From the NCBI GenBank assembly GCA_963846315.1, contig CAWJVM010000002.1, positions 114,205 through 178,204 on the forward strand: 64,000 nt of DNA, given 5' to 3'. Positions 35,813 through 44,734 of the stretch are shown here, piece after piece. This DNA is from RPQJ01 sp963846315. GTDB lineage: Bacteria > Pseudomonadota > Gammaproteobacteria > Steroidobacterales > Steroidobacteraceae. The notes under the pieces are model-generated. The model saw nothing but the letters and a program-made list of their open reading frames with translations, was not told where the DNA came from and did no database searches. Made by a program: the position numbers and the translations under genes. The number at the start of each line of letters is the position of its first letter. Position 1 is the first letter of the stretch.

Positions 35813-35925
35813 GGGTTAGGGGTTAGGGGTTAGGGGTTAGTCGGAGGTGCAGCTAAACCATATGCCGCAGTTGCTCCTCCGACTAACCCCTAACCCCTTC
35901 CGCACCCCTAACCCCTTTCCGCCGC
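35791..35925. repeat. GGGGTTA palindromic element, copy 4, seven perfect units
   Basis: Seven exact GGGGTTA units fill 35791-35839, then GTCGGAGGTGCAG. The right arm starts CTCCTCCGACTAACCCC near 35873 and continues with CCCCTAA units to about 35925. The rlmB stop TAG (35810-35812) lies in unit three. The longest heptad run seen here and a strong G-quadruplex candidate (seven runs of four G). Confidence 0.9.
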
Positions 35926-36050
35926 TCCCTTCCTCCGCTACACTACGCGGCTCCGTGCAGCCCTCCGGGCGTGCATGGTTGTTCCAACTCCTTGTCGCAC
36001 CTGCTTTTTTTGGTTCAGGGCGACATCATTCCGCAAGGAGATTTAAGTCG

Positions 36051-36443
36051 ATGCGTCATTACGAAATCGTTTTCCTGGTCCACCCGGATCAGAGCGAGCA
36101 AGTCCCGGCCATGGTCGAACGCTATCGCGGGATCATCACCGCGGCCGGCGGCGCGATCCACCGTTTCGAGGACTGGGGCCGCCGCCAGCTCGCGTTCCCG
36201 ATCGCCAAGGTGCACAAGGCGCACTACGTCCTCATGAACATCGAGTGTGACAAAGCCACGCTCGACGAACTGACGGGCAGCTTCCGCTTCAGCGACGCCG
36301 TCATCCGCAACATGGTCATCGCCATGCCGGCGGCCGTGACGGACCCGTCGCCGATGGCTCGTGCCGAAGAAGAAGGCGCGCCGCGCACCGACGAAGGTCC
36401 CATCGGTACCGGTGACAGCGAAGAGGCCGTCGGCGCGGGCTGA
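36051..36443 (+). CDS. rpsF: 30S ribosomal protein S6
   Basis: Binds 16S rRNA with S18 in the 30S platform. 130 residues from the ATG at 36051, with AAGGAG 10 bases before it. MRHYEIVFLVHPDQSEQVP and FEDWGRRQLAFPIAKVHKAHYVLMNIE are diagnostic. The C-terminal tail is acidic, as in E. coli where it is modified with glutamates. A long open extension upstream to 35847 is repeat sequence and not part of the protein. Confidence 0.98.
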   Translation: MRHYEIVFLVHPDQSEQVPAMVERYRGIITAAGGAIHRFEDWGRRQLAFPIAKVHKAHYVLMNIECDKATLDELTGSFRFSDAVIRNMVIAMPAAVTDPSPMARAEEEGAPRTDEGPIGTGDSEEAVGAG

Positions 36444-36509
36444 GCCCCCGCCATCGCGTCGTTTCGCGTCGCTACTGCACCGATCAACACATTTACCGGG
36501 TGACACCAC

Positions 36510-36734
36510 ATGGCACGTTTTTTCCGTCGCCGTAAGTTCTGCAAATTCACGGCCGAAGGCGTCGAGCGGATCGATTACAAGGATCTCGCCACGTTGAAGG
36601 GCTACATCACCGAGACGGGCAAGATCGTCCCGAGCCGCATCACCGGCACGCGGTCGAACTACCAGCGCCAGCTGTCGCTCGCGGTGAAGCGGGCTCGTTT
36701 CCTCGCGCTGCTTCCGTACACGGACCAGCACTGA
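36510..36734 (+). CDS. rpsR: 30S ribosomal protein S18
   Basis: 74 residues; partner of S6. RRKFCKFTAEGVERIDYKD and GKIVPSRITGTRSNYQRQL are the family core. It follows rpsF by 66 bases; priB, which lies between them in enterobacteria, is absent. A single Cys in the N-terminal region means no four-Cys zinc form. Confidence 0.98.
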   Translation: MARFFRRRKFCKFTAEGVERIDYKDLATLKGYITETGKIVPSRITGTRSNYQRQLSLAVKRARFLALLPYTDQH

Positions 36735-36795
36735 GCCAGCGTTGCGTGGGTGATCCGGGCGGTCCTGACGGGCCGTTGGCGGAGAACGCACAACG

Positions 36796-37701
36796 ATGAA
36801 CCGATCGCTGGCCCAGTGGCTTGCCGGTAACCCGGTCGGGGCCGTGCTCGTCACGGGCCTGCTGGGGTTACTGCCGTTGCTGGGGCTTGGGATCGCTGCC
36901 TTCCTGCCGGGTGCCGTGCCAGCGCTGGTCGTGCTGGTGCGGGGCGAAAGGCAGGGCACGATCGTCGCGCTCGGCGCCAGCCTGATCTTCGCGGCAGTGA
37001 TACTGCTGTTCGGCCGGCCGGTGTGGATGGGCTTGGTGTACTCCGCCTGGGTACTGGGTCCACCATTGCTGCTCGCGGTCCTGCTGGTACGGACGGCCTC
37101 GATGTCGCTGTGCCTGCAGGTGACGGCCCTGGTCGGGACGGTGTTGTTGGTGGTACTGCACGGCTCGTTCGGCGATCCGCAGCAGTTCTGGGCTCCGTTC
37201 GTGCGCGACCTGGCGCAGCAGATGAAGACGCAGGGTCTGCCGATGGACCTGGAAAAGGACGGGTTGGCGGACACGCTGGCCCGCACGCTCTGGGGCTGGA
37301 TCGCGGTGCTGACGATGACGCTCGCGATGAGCTCGTTGTTCCTGGCCCGCTGGTGGCAGTCATTGCCGGAGGCTGCAGGGGCCTTCGGCGTGGAATTCAG
37401 GCAGATCCGTCTCGGGCGGGTGCTTGGGATCGCGGCGGCCCTGGTCATCGGCGCTTCGCTGTTCACCCAGCAGGCGCTGGTCGACGACATCGGGCGGTTG
37501 TTCCTGGGCGCGCTGGTGATCGTGGGCCTCGCGGCCGCGCATCGGCGGGTGGCCGAGGGCAAGCTCGGGCCGGTGTCGCTGTGGGTCACGTACGCTACGC
37601 TGGTGCTCGTCGCGCCGCTGGCAGTGGTCGCATTGGCAGCCTGGGGATTCGTGGATAACTGGCTGCGCTCGCAGCCGCCTGCGCCCAGCGCGGCGACGTG
37701 A
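36796..37701 (+). CDS. membrane protein, DUF2232 family
   Basis: 301 residues with about seven or eight helices (GAVLVTGLLGLLPLLGLGIA, GTIVALGASLIFAAVILLFG, TLVLVAPLAVVALAAWGFV). The family is often found between rpsR and rplI in Xanthomonadales and related bacteria; in Firmicutes a relative is YybS. Function unknown. Spacing of 61 bases to rpsR and 81 to rplI indicates it is part of the ribosomal operon. Confidence 0.8.
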   Translation: MNRSLAQWLAGNPVGAVLVTGLLGLLPLLGLGIAAFLPGAVPALVVLVRGERQGTIVALGASLIFAAVILLFGRPVWMGLVYSAWVLGPPLLLAVLLVRTASMSLCLQVTALVGTVLLVVLHGSFGDPQQFWAPFVRDLAQQMKTQGLPMDLEKDGLADTLARTLWGWIAVLTMTLAMSSLFLARWWQSLPEAAGAFGVEFRQIRLGRVLGIAAALVIGASLFTQQALVDDIGRLFLGALVIVGLAAAHRRVAEGKLGPVSLWVTYATLVLVAPLAVVALAAWGFVDNWLRSQPPAPSAAT

Positions 37702-37782
37702 GCGGGCCGGGCAATGAGTTGAGCCGATTTTTTTCGGACGCACAGTCAAACATTTGAAGATCGATCGAGCGAGGACACTACG

Positions 37783-38232
37783 ATGGAAGTCATCCTGATG
37801 CAGAAGGTTGCCAACCTCGGCAACATCGGCGACAAGGTCAAAGTGAAGCCGGGCTACGGCCGCAATTTCCTGCTGCCGTCGGGCAAGGCTGCGCTGGCCA
37901 CGGCCGCCAACCTGAAGAAGTTCGAGGCGCGCCGCACCGAGTTCGAAAAGCTCGCGGCCGACTCGCTGACGAGCGCCCAGTCGCGGGCGAAGCAGCTCGA
38001 AGGCTTCAAGCTCAGCCTGCAGGCGAAGGCCGGCACGGAAGGCAAGCTGTTCGGCTCGGTCGGCACCTCCGATATCGCCGAGGCGCTGACCAAGGGCGGC
38101 ATCGCCATCGAACGCGCCGAAGTGCGCCTGCCGGGCGGTCCGATCCGCCTGATCGGCGAGCACCACGTCAAGCTGCACCTGCACACCGACGTCGAGATCG
38201 ACCTCCCGGTCGTGATCACCGCCGAAGACTGA
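37783..38232 (+). CDS. rplI: 50S ribosomal protein L9
   Basis: 149 residues. MEVILMQKVANLGNIGDKVKVKPGYGRNFL is the N-terminal rRNA-binding domain, then the long connecting helix, then the C-domain ending with VKLHLHTDVEIDLPVVI. Follows the DUF2232 gene and precedes dnaB by 34 bases, the standard order. Confidence 0.98.
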   Translation: MEVILMQKVANLGNIGDKVKVKPGYGRNFLLPSGKAALATAANLKKFEARRTEFEKLAADSLTSAQSRAKQLEGFKLSLQAKAGTEGKLFGSVGTSDIAEALTKGGIAIERAEVRLPGGPIRLIGEHHVKLHLHTDVEIDLPVVITAED

Positions 38233-38266
38233 TCCTCCTCGCGTCTGCGGGGAGCATCCGTCAACG

Positions 38267-40978
38267 ATGGAGCAGGACGACAGCGGCAGCGGCACAGGCT
38301 CCGGCGGCAGGTTCCGCCGGAAGCCCCGCCCCTACGTCAGTGACGAAGCGGCGGCTTTGCGCGTCCCGCCGAACTCGCTGGAGGCCGAGCAGGCCGTGCT
38401 CGGCGGCCTGTTGCTCGACAACAGCACCTGGGATTCCATCGCCGACCGCCTGCGCGCCGAAGACTTCTACCGGCGCGACCACCAGCTGATCTTCGAAGCG
38501 ATCCTCGACCTGTCGCAGAAAGGCGAGCCGAGCGATGCCGTGACGCTCGCGGAGCGGCTCGCCAGTACGGGCCTGGCGGACGAAACCGGCGGCCTCGCCT
38601 ACCTCGCGGGACTGGCGCGTGACACGCCCACCGCCGAAAACATCCGTGCCTACGCCGACATCGTCCGCGAGCGTTCACTGCTGCGGCAGTTGATCCGCGT
38701 CAGTGGCGAAATTGCCGGCAGTGCCTACGAGAACGAAGGCAAGCCGGCGGCGGAACTGGTCGACGAGGCCGAGCGCCGCATTTTCCAGATCGCCGAGAAA
38801 GGCCGCAAGCTGGGTTCCGGTTTCGTGCCGGTGCGCGACGTGCTCGGGGCCACGATCGATCGCCTCGACCTGCTGCACGCCTCGCAGGGCCAGCTGACGG
38901 GGTTGAGTTCGGGCTATGCCGAACTCGACAAGATGACCGCTGGCCTGCAACCCGGCGATCTCGTCATCGTCGCGGGCCGCCCGTCGATGGGCAAGACGAC
39001 ACTGGCGCTCAACATTGCCGAGAACGCGGCGATCGCCCACAACAAGGCGGTCGCGATCTTCTCGATGGAAATGTCGCGCGAGCAGCTCGCGTTCCGCATG
39101 ATCTCGTCGCTCGGCCGTGTCGACCAGGGTCACATGCGCACGGGCAACTTCGGCGACGAGGACTGGGCCCGCATCAACAGCGCGATTGCGCAGATGAAGT
39201 CGGCGCCGATCTACATCGACGACAGCGGTTCGCTCACGCCGACCGAAGTCCGCGCCCGCGCCCGCCGCCTGGCCCGCGATTGCGAGAAACAGGGCGGCCT
39301 CGGCCTCATCGTCATCGACTACCTGCAGCTGATGCAGGTGGCGGGCAACAAGGAGAACCGCGCGACGGAAATCTCCGAGATCTCGCGTTCGATCAAGTCG
39401 CTGGCGAAGGAACTGCGCGTGCCGATCATTGCGCTGTCGCAGCTCAACCGTGGCGTCGAACAGCGGCAGGACAAGAAGCCGGTGATGTCGGACCTGCGTG
39501 AATGTGTCACCGGCGACACATTGGTCGTGCTGGCCGATGGCCGGCGCGTGCCGATCCGCGAACTTGTGGGGACGACACCTCGCGTGCTGGCGGTCGACGA
39601 TCAACAGAAGGTTGTGACGGCGAATTCGGACCTGGTGTGGTCAGTTGGCGTCAAAGCCATCAAGCGGCTCTTACTGGCGAGCGGACGTACGCTGCGCGCC
39701 ACCGGTAAGCATCGCGTGCTGACGGGCAAGGGCTGGCTCACGATCGACGACATGGCGGTCGGTGACCGCGTCGCGATCGGTCGCAACCTGCCGATTGAGC
39801 ATACCGGCGCAAGCTGGCGCGACGAGGAACTGATCCTGCTCGGTCACCTCGTCGGCGACGGCAGTTACCTGCGTCACCAGCCGCTGCGGTATACGACCGC
39901 GTCGGAAGAGAACAGCCTCGCAGTGCGCGAGGCAGCCGAAGCACTCGGCAGCACCGTGACACGACATCCGGGGCGGGGCCTCTGGCATCAGCTCGTGATC
40001 TCCGGCAATGGCAATCGCTGGCACGCGGCGGGCGTTGGCGCTTGGCTGAAGAAGCTTGGCATCTTCGACCAGCGCTCGCACGAGAAGCACTTGCCGGCCG
40101 AAATCTTCACGCTGCCGAACGAACAGATTGCATTGTTGCTGCGGCACCTTTGGGCGACTGATGGCTGCATCCATGTCCGTGATCACGAGCACCAGCGCGG
40201 CAGTGACCGCGTCTATTTCGCCACCTGCAGCGAACGTCTGGCGCTCGACATCTCGGCACTGCTGCTGCGCTTCGGCATCGTGGCGCGCATGCGCGCCGTG
40301 TCGCAACGCGACGCGCGACCCGTCTACAACGTCGACGTGGCGGGTGCCGAACAACAACGAATTTTCCTTGCCGATATTGGCGTGTTTGGCCCGCGGCATG
40401 CGCCGGCCGAGAGGTTGGCGTTGAGGCTGCAACAAGTCACGGCGACCACGAACGTCGATACGTTGCCAGTCGAGTATTTCGAGCAAGTGCGCCAGGGCAT
40501 GCGGGCGGCGGGGGTCAGCACGCGACGCATGGCTGCGATGCGCGGCACTGCCTACGGCGGCAGTTCGCATTTCCGGTTCGCTCCGAGCCGGCGAACGCTC
40601 GACGACTATGCGAACCTTCTCGAAGACGCGACGCTTAAGCGATGGGCCAATTCCGATCTGTTCTGGGACCGTGTGGTTGCCATCGAGGACGCGGGCGGGG
40701 AAGAAGTCTTCGATCTGACGGTCCCGGGGCCCGCAAGCTGGCTGGCAGATGGTGTTGTGTCGCACAATTCGGGCGCGATCGAGCAGGATGCAGACTTGAT
40801 CATGATGATCTACCGCGAGGAAGTGTACGAACCCGACACGCCACGCAAGGGCATCGCCGACATCATCATCACCAAGCAGCGCAACGGCCCGACCGGCGAA
40901 GTGCACCTGACGTTCCTCGGCAAGTACACGCGCTTCGAGAACCTCGCGCACGGCGATTACGGCGACTACGGCAACTGA
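38267..40978 (+). CDS. dnaB: replicative DNA helicase DnaB containing an intein
   Basis: Hexameric helicase that unwinds DNA at the fork. 903 codons, of which 481 are extein. The N-terminal domain starts LRVPPNSLEAEQAVLGGLLLD; Walker A GRPSMGKT is at 237-244, and the Walker B strand is GLIVIDYLQLM. The intein begins at Cys413 after MSDLRE and ends at Asn834 before SGAIEQDADLIMMIY, that is between motif H3 and H4, at a region where other DnaB inteins are known. Uninterrupted frame across both joins means the protein can be restored only by splicing. Essential gene, so splicing is probably efficient. Confidence 0.97.
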   Translation: MEQDDSGSGTGSGGRFRRKPRPYVSDEAAALRVPPNSLEAEQAVLGGLLLDNSTWDSIADRLRAEDFYRRDHQLIFEAILDLSQKGEPSDAVTLAERLASTGLADETGGLAYLAGLARDTPTAENIRAYADIVRERSLLRQLIRVSGEIAGSAYENEGKPAAELVDEAERRIFQIAEKGRKLGSGFVPVRDVLGATIDRLDLLHASQGQLTGLSSGYAELDKMTAGLQPGDLVIVAGRPSMGKTTLALNIAENAAIAHNKAVAIFSMEMSREQLAFRMISSLGRVDQGHMRTGNFGDEDWARINSAIAQMKSAPIYIDDSGSLTPTEVRARARRLARDCEKQGGLGLIVIDYLQLMQVAGNKENRATEISEISRSIKSLAKELRVPIIALSQLNRGVEQRQDKKPVMSDLRECVTGDTLVVLADGRRVPIRELVGTTPRVLAVDDQQKVVTANSDLVWSVGVKAIKRLLLASGRTLRATGKHRVLTGKGWLTIDDMAVGDRVAIGRNLPIEHTGASWRDEELILLGHLVGDGSYLRHQPLRYTTASEENSLAVREAAEALGSTVTRHPGRGLWHQLVISGNGNRWHAAGVGAWLKKLGIFDQRSHEKHLPAEIFTLPNEQIALLLRHLWATDGCIHVRDHEHQRGSDRVYFATCSERLALDISALLLRFGIVARMRAVSQRDARPVYNVDVAGAEQQRIFLADIGVFGPRHAPAERLALRLQQVTATTNVDTLPVEYFEQVRQGMRAAGVSTRRMAAMRGTAYGGSSHFRFAPSRRTLDDYANLLEDATLKRWANSDLFWDRVVAIEDAGGEEVFDLTVPGPASWLADGVVSHNSGAIEQDADLIMMIYREEVYEPDTPRKGIADIIITKQRNGPTGEVHLTFLGKYTRFENLAHGDYGDYGN
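39503..40768 (+). other. DnaB intein with LAGLIDADG endonuclease
   Basis: 422 residues. Block A starts CVTGDTLVVLADGRRVPI with the nucleophilic Cys413; block B has RATGKHRVLT with the usual His. Endonuclease motifs LLGHLVGDGSY (about 522-532) and LLRHLWATDGCI (about 621-632) both keep an Asp, so the homing enzyme looks active. Block F is EEVFDLTVPGPASWLAD and block G ends VVSHN with the conserved His-Asn; the next residue is Ser835. It resembles the Synechocystis DnaB intein in EEVFDLTVPG and the ATDGC region. Base composition is not obviously different from the host gene. Confidence 0.95.
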
Positions 40979-40991
40979 GGCGCGCACTGCC

Positions 40992-42075
40992 GTGCAGAGC
41001 CAGAGCCTGATTCGCGCGGTCGTCGATGCCGACGCCTTGCGCCACAACCTTCGCCAGGCTCCGTCACGCCGCGCCCGACAGCCGCGTGATGGCGGTGATC
41101 AAGGCCAATGCCTACGGTCACGGCATCGTGCCCGCAGCGAAGGCGCTCGCCGAAGCCGACGGTTTCGCCGTCGCCCGGATTGGCGAAGGTCTCGCGCTGC
41201 GCGCCGCCGGACTCACCAATCGCATCCTGCTGCTCGAAGGCGTGTTCAGCGCCGACCAGCTGGCCGCCGCCGCGCAGGCGCGCTTCGAGTTGATGGTGCA
41301 CAGCTTCGAGCAGCTCGAGTTGCTCGAGGCCCTGGCGGGCGACGCGCAGGTGACGGCGTGGATCAAGATCGATACGGGCATGAATCGCCTGGGTTTCCGT
41401 CTCGACGATTTCCACGCCGCCTACGAGCGTTTGCGGCGCAACGCGCGCGTGCATGCCGATCCCACGCTGGTCACGCACCTGGCGTCCGCGGATGACCGTC
41501 GCGATGCCAGGACGCGCCAGCAACTCGATGCATTTACTGCAGCCACGGCGGGCCTGCCCGGCGCGCGCAGCATCGCGAACAGCGCGGGTGTGCTGGCCTG
41601 GCCGACGGCACGCGCGGACTGGGTGCGTCCCGGATTGATGCTCTACGGTGTTTCGCCGTTCCCGAGTGGCACGGGCGCGGAGCTCGGCCTGCGACCCGCG
41701 ATGACGCTGCGCACCGCAGTGATCGCGGTCAAGGACGTAAAGGCCGGGGAGACCGTGGGCTACGGCGGTACCTGGACCGCACTGCGCGACACTCGCATGG
41801 CGGTGGTTGCTGCGGGCTACGGTGATGGCTATCCGCGCGCCAGCAGTGCGGGCACCCCGGTGCAGGTCGGTGGCCGGCGCGCGCCGCTCATCGGCCGCGT
41901 GTCGATGGACATGCTCACCATCGACGTGACGGACCTGCCGGTCGTGTCGATCGGCGACCCCGTGGTGCTGTGGGGCAGCGAGATTCCGGTGGAGGAGGTG
42001 GCGTCGCACGCGGGAGCGATCGCGTGGGACCTGCTCTGCGGCGTGAGCCAGCGGGTGCCGCTGGAGCTTGGCTGA
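40992..42075 (+). CDS. alr: alanine racemase, frameshifted near N-terminus
   Basis: PLP enzyme that converts L- to D-alanine for peptidoglycan. The GTG at 40992 starts MQSQSLIRAVVDADALRHNL; then the frame moves by one base near 41050 and goes on as ARLRHAAPDSRVMAVIKANA. Removing one T from CCTTCG rejoins both parts, giving about 360 residues. The PLP lysine lies in VIKANAYGHG; KIDTGMNRLGF, NSAGVLAW, RPGLMLYGVSP and GYGDGYPR are intact. Since Alr or a second racemase is essential, a sequence error is likely. If not, translation could start at 41026, which lacks strand 1. Follows dnaB by 13 bases. Confidence 0.93.
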
Positions 42076-42080
42076 GGCCC

Positions 42081-42106
42081 ACCTCTCCCGCAGAAGCGGG
42101 AGAGGT
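42081..42106. terminator. hairpin between convergent alr and FHA gene
   Basis: ACCTCTCCCGC and GCGGGAGAGGT form a perfect 11-bp stem with an AGAA loop. It lies between two convergent genes and may end both transcripts, though there is no long T-run. The same stem core occurs at 31131-31154 after glcB. Confidence 0.55.
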
Positions 42107-42113
42107 GAGAACG

Positions 42114-42842
42114 TCAGCTTTCGAAGAAACCCATCTTGACGCCCGCGAGCTGCACGACGTCGTTGTCGTGGAGCCGGCGCGCCTGCGGCCCGATCATCGC
42201 GCCGTTGACGAGCGGGTAGTCGCCTTCCTTGCCGCTCTCGACGTGAACGATGTAGAAACCATCGGCACGACGCGTGATGGCTGCCACCTGCACACCCGGA
42301 CGGCCGAGCGTGGTGAGCGTCTTCACGAGTTCGAGTTCGCGGCCTGCGAACTGGCCCGACAGCACCTGCAGTTTCGCGCGCGGCAACACGCCGTTCGGGA
42401 ACGAGGGTGCCGCCGCGCTCGCCGCCGTGCCGTAGCCGTTGGCTGCCGGGGTCTGCAGCGCCGCAGCGGCCTTGGGCGAACCGGCCATGAGTGCCGCCGC
42501 ATCGCGCGGACTGATGACCATCGTCTTCTGGAACTCGTCTTCGGGCTCTTCCGCTTCGCTGTCGACGAAGCGCAGCGCGTGGTGCCCGACCGTGATCACG
42601 TCGCCATGCTGCAGCGCGTGCTTCTTGATGATCTTGCCGTTGACGTACGTTCCGTTCGTGCTGTTCAGGTCTTCGAGGAACGAGTCGTTGAGGATGTTGA
42701 TGACGAGCGCGTGATGACCCGACACGGCCGGGTTATCGATGCGGATGTCATTGTCGGGAAGGCGCCCTACGGTGTAGCGCTCCTTGCTCATGTTGTACTC
42801 GGCGAGCACTTGCCCATCGAGATGCAGTACCAGCCTGGCCAT
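42114..42842 (-). CDS. protein with two FHA domains
   Basis: 242 residues. The first FHA domain (about 22-92) has all phosphothreonine-binding signatures: VGRLPDNDIRIDNPAVSGHH and NSTNGTYVNG. The second (about 155-240) is degenerate: LGRPGVQVAAITRR and YPLVNGAMIG lack the SxxH and N pattern. The linker is rich in Ala. No membrane segment, so cytosolic. Last gene of the operon after a kinase and a phosphatase; it is likely a substrate or reader of the kinase. Confidence 0.9.
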   Translation of the reverse strand: MARLVLHLDGQVLAEYNMSKERYTVGRLPDNDIRIDNPAVSGHHALVINILNDSFLEDLNSTNGTYVNGKIIKKHALQHGDVITVGHHALRFVDSEAEEPEDEFQKTMVISPRDAAALMAGSPKAAAALQTPAANGYGTAASAAAPSFPNGVLPRAKLQVLSGQFAGRELELVKTLTTLGRPGVQVAAITRRADGFYIVHVESGKEGDYPLVNGAMIGPQARRLHDNDVVQLAGVKMGFFES

Positions 42843-42860
42843 GGGTGAACCTGCGCTCCC

Positions 42861-43685
42861 TTAACCGAACAACTTGCGTAGACGATCGATGACCCCGCGC
42901 TGCGCCGGGAAGGCATCGAGTACCCGGACCAGCACCACCGAGATGTTATCCCGGCCCCCATTGTCGTTGCCCAGCAGTACCAGCTGTTTGGCAACGGTCT
43001 CAAGATTAGCACCAAAGGTGTTGATCGTTAACTGAATGTCGTCGTCCTCGACCATGTCGGACAGGCCGTCCGAACAGAGCAGGTAGACGTCGTCCTGCAG
43101 TGCCGGCACCTCGGTGATTTCTACATCCACGGTCGGCTCGACGCCAAGGGCACGCGTCACGTAATTCTTGGCTGCCGCGCGCTGGGCCTCTTCGGGCGTA
43201 TAAAAGCCCCGGCTCACGAGTTCCTGCAGCAGGGAGTGGTCCTGCGTGACCTGCTCGAGCTTGCCGTCGCGACAGCGATACAGCCGCGAGTCACCCACGT
43301 GGGCAATGGTGAGCTTGTCGTCGAAGAGCAGGCCGGCGACGACGGTGGTGCCCATGCCCTCGCAGTTCGCTTGCGTCTTCGCAGTCTGGTAGATGACCTT
43401 GTTCGCGCGCTGGATGGCGTCGCGCAGGAGGATGCCGGGACGACTCAGGCCATTGGTTTCGTCGTGCAGCGAGAGGTCCTCGCGGTCGACGGCGTCCTTG
43501 ATCAGTGTCAGGACGGTGCGCACGGCGATACCGCTCGCGACTTCACCCGCCTTGTAGCCACCCATGCCATCGGCGAGCACGACCAGCCCGATGTCGCCAT
43601 CGGTGCCGATCGTGTCCTCGTTGTGCTCGCGCACCCGGCCGGTGTCGGAGGCGCCGACGCAGCGGAATTTGCCTTTCAGGCGCAT
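42861..43685 (-). CDS. PP2C-family serine/threonine phosphatase
   Basis: 274 residues with every PP2C metal motif: EHNEDTIGTD, LADGMGGYKAGEVAS, GMGTTVVAGLL, VGDSRLYRCRDG, CSDGLSDMVEDDD and GGRDNISVVLVRV. Soluble, no membrane anchor. It starts 6 bases after the kinase stop, so the pair likely sets the phosphorylation level of shared targets, with the FHA protein as one of them. Similar to PppA/Stp1. Confidence 0.95.
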   Translation of the reverse strand: MRLKGKFRCVGASDTGRVREHNEDTIGTDGDIGLVVLADGMGGYKAGEVASGIAVRTVLTLIKDAVDREDLSLHDETNGLSRPGILLRDAIQRANKVIYQTAKTQANCEGMGTTVVAGLLFDDKLTIAHVGDSRLYRCRDGKLEQVTQDHSLLQELVSRGFYTPEEAQRAAAKNYVTRALGVEPTVDVEITEVPALQDDVYLLCSDGLSDMVEDDDIQLTINTFGANLETVAKQLVLLGNDNGGRDNISVVLVRVLDAFPAQRGVIDRLRKLFG

Positions 43686-43691
43686 GGCCGG

Positions 43692-44603
43692 TCAGCGCGA
43701 GTCCGGCACGTTCAGGTCGCGCAGCGCCAGCGCGAAACTCGCGCCGCTGTCGTAACGCGCCGCCGGATCCTTGGCGAGCGCGCGATCGAAGAATGCGTCG
43801 AGTCGCGGCGGCAAGGCTGGGTTGATTGCACAGATGCGCGGGTGCGGCTCCTGGGCGATCTGCATCATCAGGCCGGGCATCGTATCGCCGCGGAACGGCA
43901 GCTGACCGGTCAGCAACTGGTACAGAGACACAGCGAGCGAAAAGAGATCGGAGCGGCCCGTGACGGGGCGGCCCTGCAGTTGTTCCGGCGACATGAACGA
44001 GGGCGTGCCGAGCACGACGCCCGTGCGTGTCCGGCCCGAGTCGGTGAGCCGTGCGATGCCGAAGTCCGTGATCTTGAGTTCTCCGCTCGGCGCGTCGAAC
44101 ATGATGTTGGCCGGCTTGATGTCCCGGTGGACGACCTGATTCTGGTGCGCATAGTGCAGCGCGTCGGCGAGCCGCGCCACGATTTCGATCGCGACCGCCG
44201 GCGGCAGCAGCCGGGCCGCGGACGTGTACTCGACGAGGTGCTGGCCGCGCAGCAGTTCCATGGCGATGTACGCGGTGCCGCGGTCCTCGCCCGCATCGTA
44301 GATCGTCACGATGTGCGGGTGCGACAGGCGGCCCGCCATTTCGGCTTCGCGGAAGAAACGCACGCGCGCCTGTTCCAGGTCGGCGGGGTCGAATTCGTCG
44401 GCGAGCGGGATGGCCTTGATTGCCACCTCGCGGTTGATGCGCGGGTCGCGGCCACGGTAAACGATGCCCATCGCACCCTTGCCGATTTCATGCAGCAGTT
44501 CGTATCGGCCGAGGCGCGCAGGCAGGGGGGGCCGGGTCGCGGCTGGATGGCCGCGGTCGCCGGTGGGACCGAGAATCAAGGTGGGTTCGACTTGACTGCG
44601 CAT
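43692..44603 (-). CDS. Hanks-type serine/threonine protein kinase
   Basis: 303 residues from the ATG at 44603; the frame is open to 44741 but that part overlaps the divergent promoter region. Kinase motifs: GKGAMG at 41-46, Lys63 in VAIKAI, HRDIKPANIMF, DFGIARL and GTPSFMSPEQL. It ends soon after the kinase domain, with no PASTA, TPR or membrane part, so it is a soluble kinase whose signal must come through a partner. Possible -10 box TATACT about 20 bases before the ATG. First gene of a kinase-phosphatase-FHA operon. Confidence 0.95.
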   Translation of the reverse strand: MRSQVEPTLILGPTGDRGHPAATRPPLPARLGRYELLHEIGKGAMGIVYRGRDPRINREVAIKAIPLADEFDPADLEQARVRFFREAEMAGRLSHPHIVTIYDAGEDRGTAYIAMELLRGQHLVEYTSAARLLPPAVAIEIVARLADALHYAHQNQVVHRDIKPANIMFDAPSGELKITDFGIARLTDSGRTRTGVVLGTPSFMSPEQLQGRPVTGRSDLFSLAVSLYQLLTGQLPFRGDTMPGLMMQIAQEPHPRICAINPALPPRLDAFFDRALAKDPAARYDSGASFALALRDLNVPDSR

Positions 44604-44646
44604 GCGTGGCCGCAAGTATAGGGTGCTGTCCCCGGACGGAATTGCC

Positions 44647-44677
44647 GCCGGCGTCACACTCCGGCGGTGACGCCGGC
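44647..44677. promoter_or_regulatory. perfect dyad between divergent kinase and radA
   Basis: GCCGGCGTCAC (44647-44657) and GTGACGCCGGC (44667-44677) are an exact 11-bp inverted repeat with a 9-base centre. It lies midway in the 131-base divergent promoter region and could be an operator for both genes. No T-run follows, so a terminator is less likely. Confidence 0.4.
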
Positions 44678-44734
44678 CCGTGCTAGCATCCCCGGCCTTC
44701 CCCGGTTCCCTGTCCCACTCCACGGCAGCCCGCA

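Noticed and set aside
35791..35925. CRISPR array or telomere
   Set aside because: Units are 7 bases without spacers, and the element lies inside a conserved operon, not at a DNA end.
35930..36050. S6:S18 autoregulatory leader before rpsF
   Set aside because: A CCG stretch precedes the ribosome site, but I cannot place the bulged hairpin with confidence.
39503..40768. Insertion sequence interrupting dnaB
   Set aside because: Frame is open throughout and splicing blocks are complete; it is an intein.
42114..44603. Type VI secretion cluster
   Set aside because: Only the kinase, phosphatase and FHA genes are present; no structural component is in the window.
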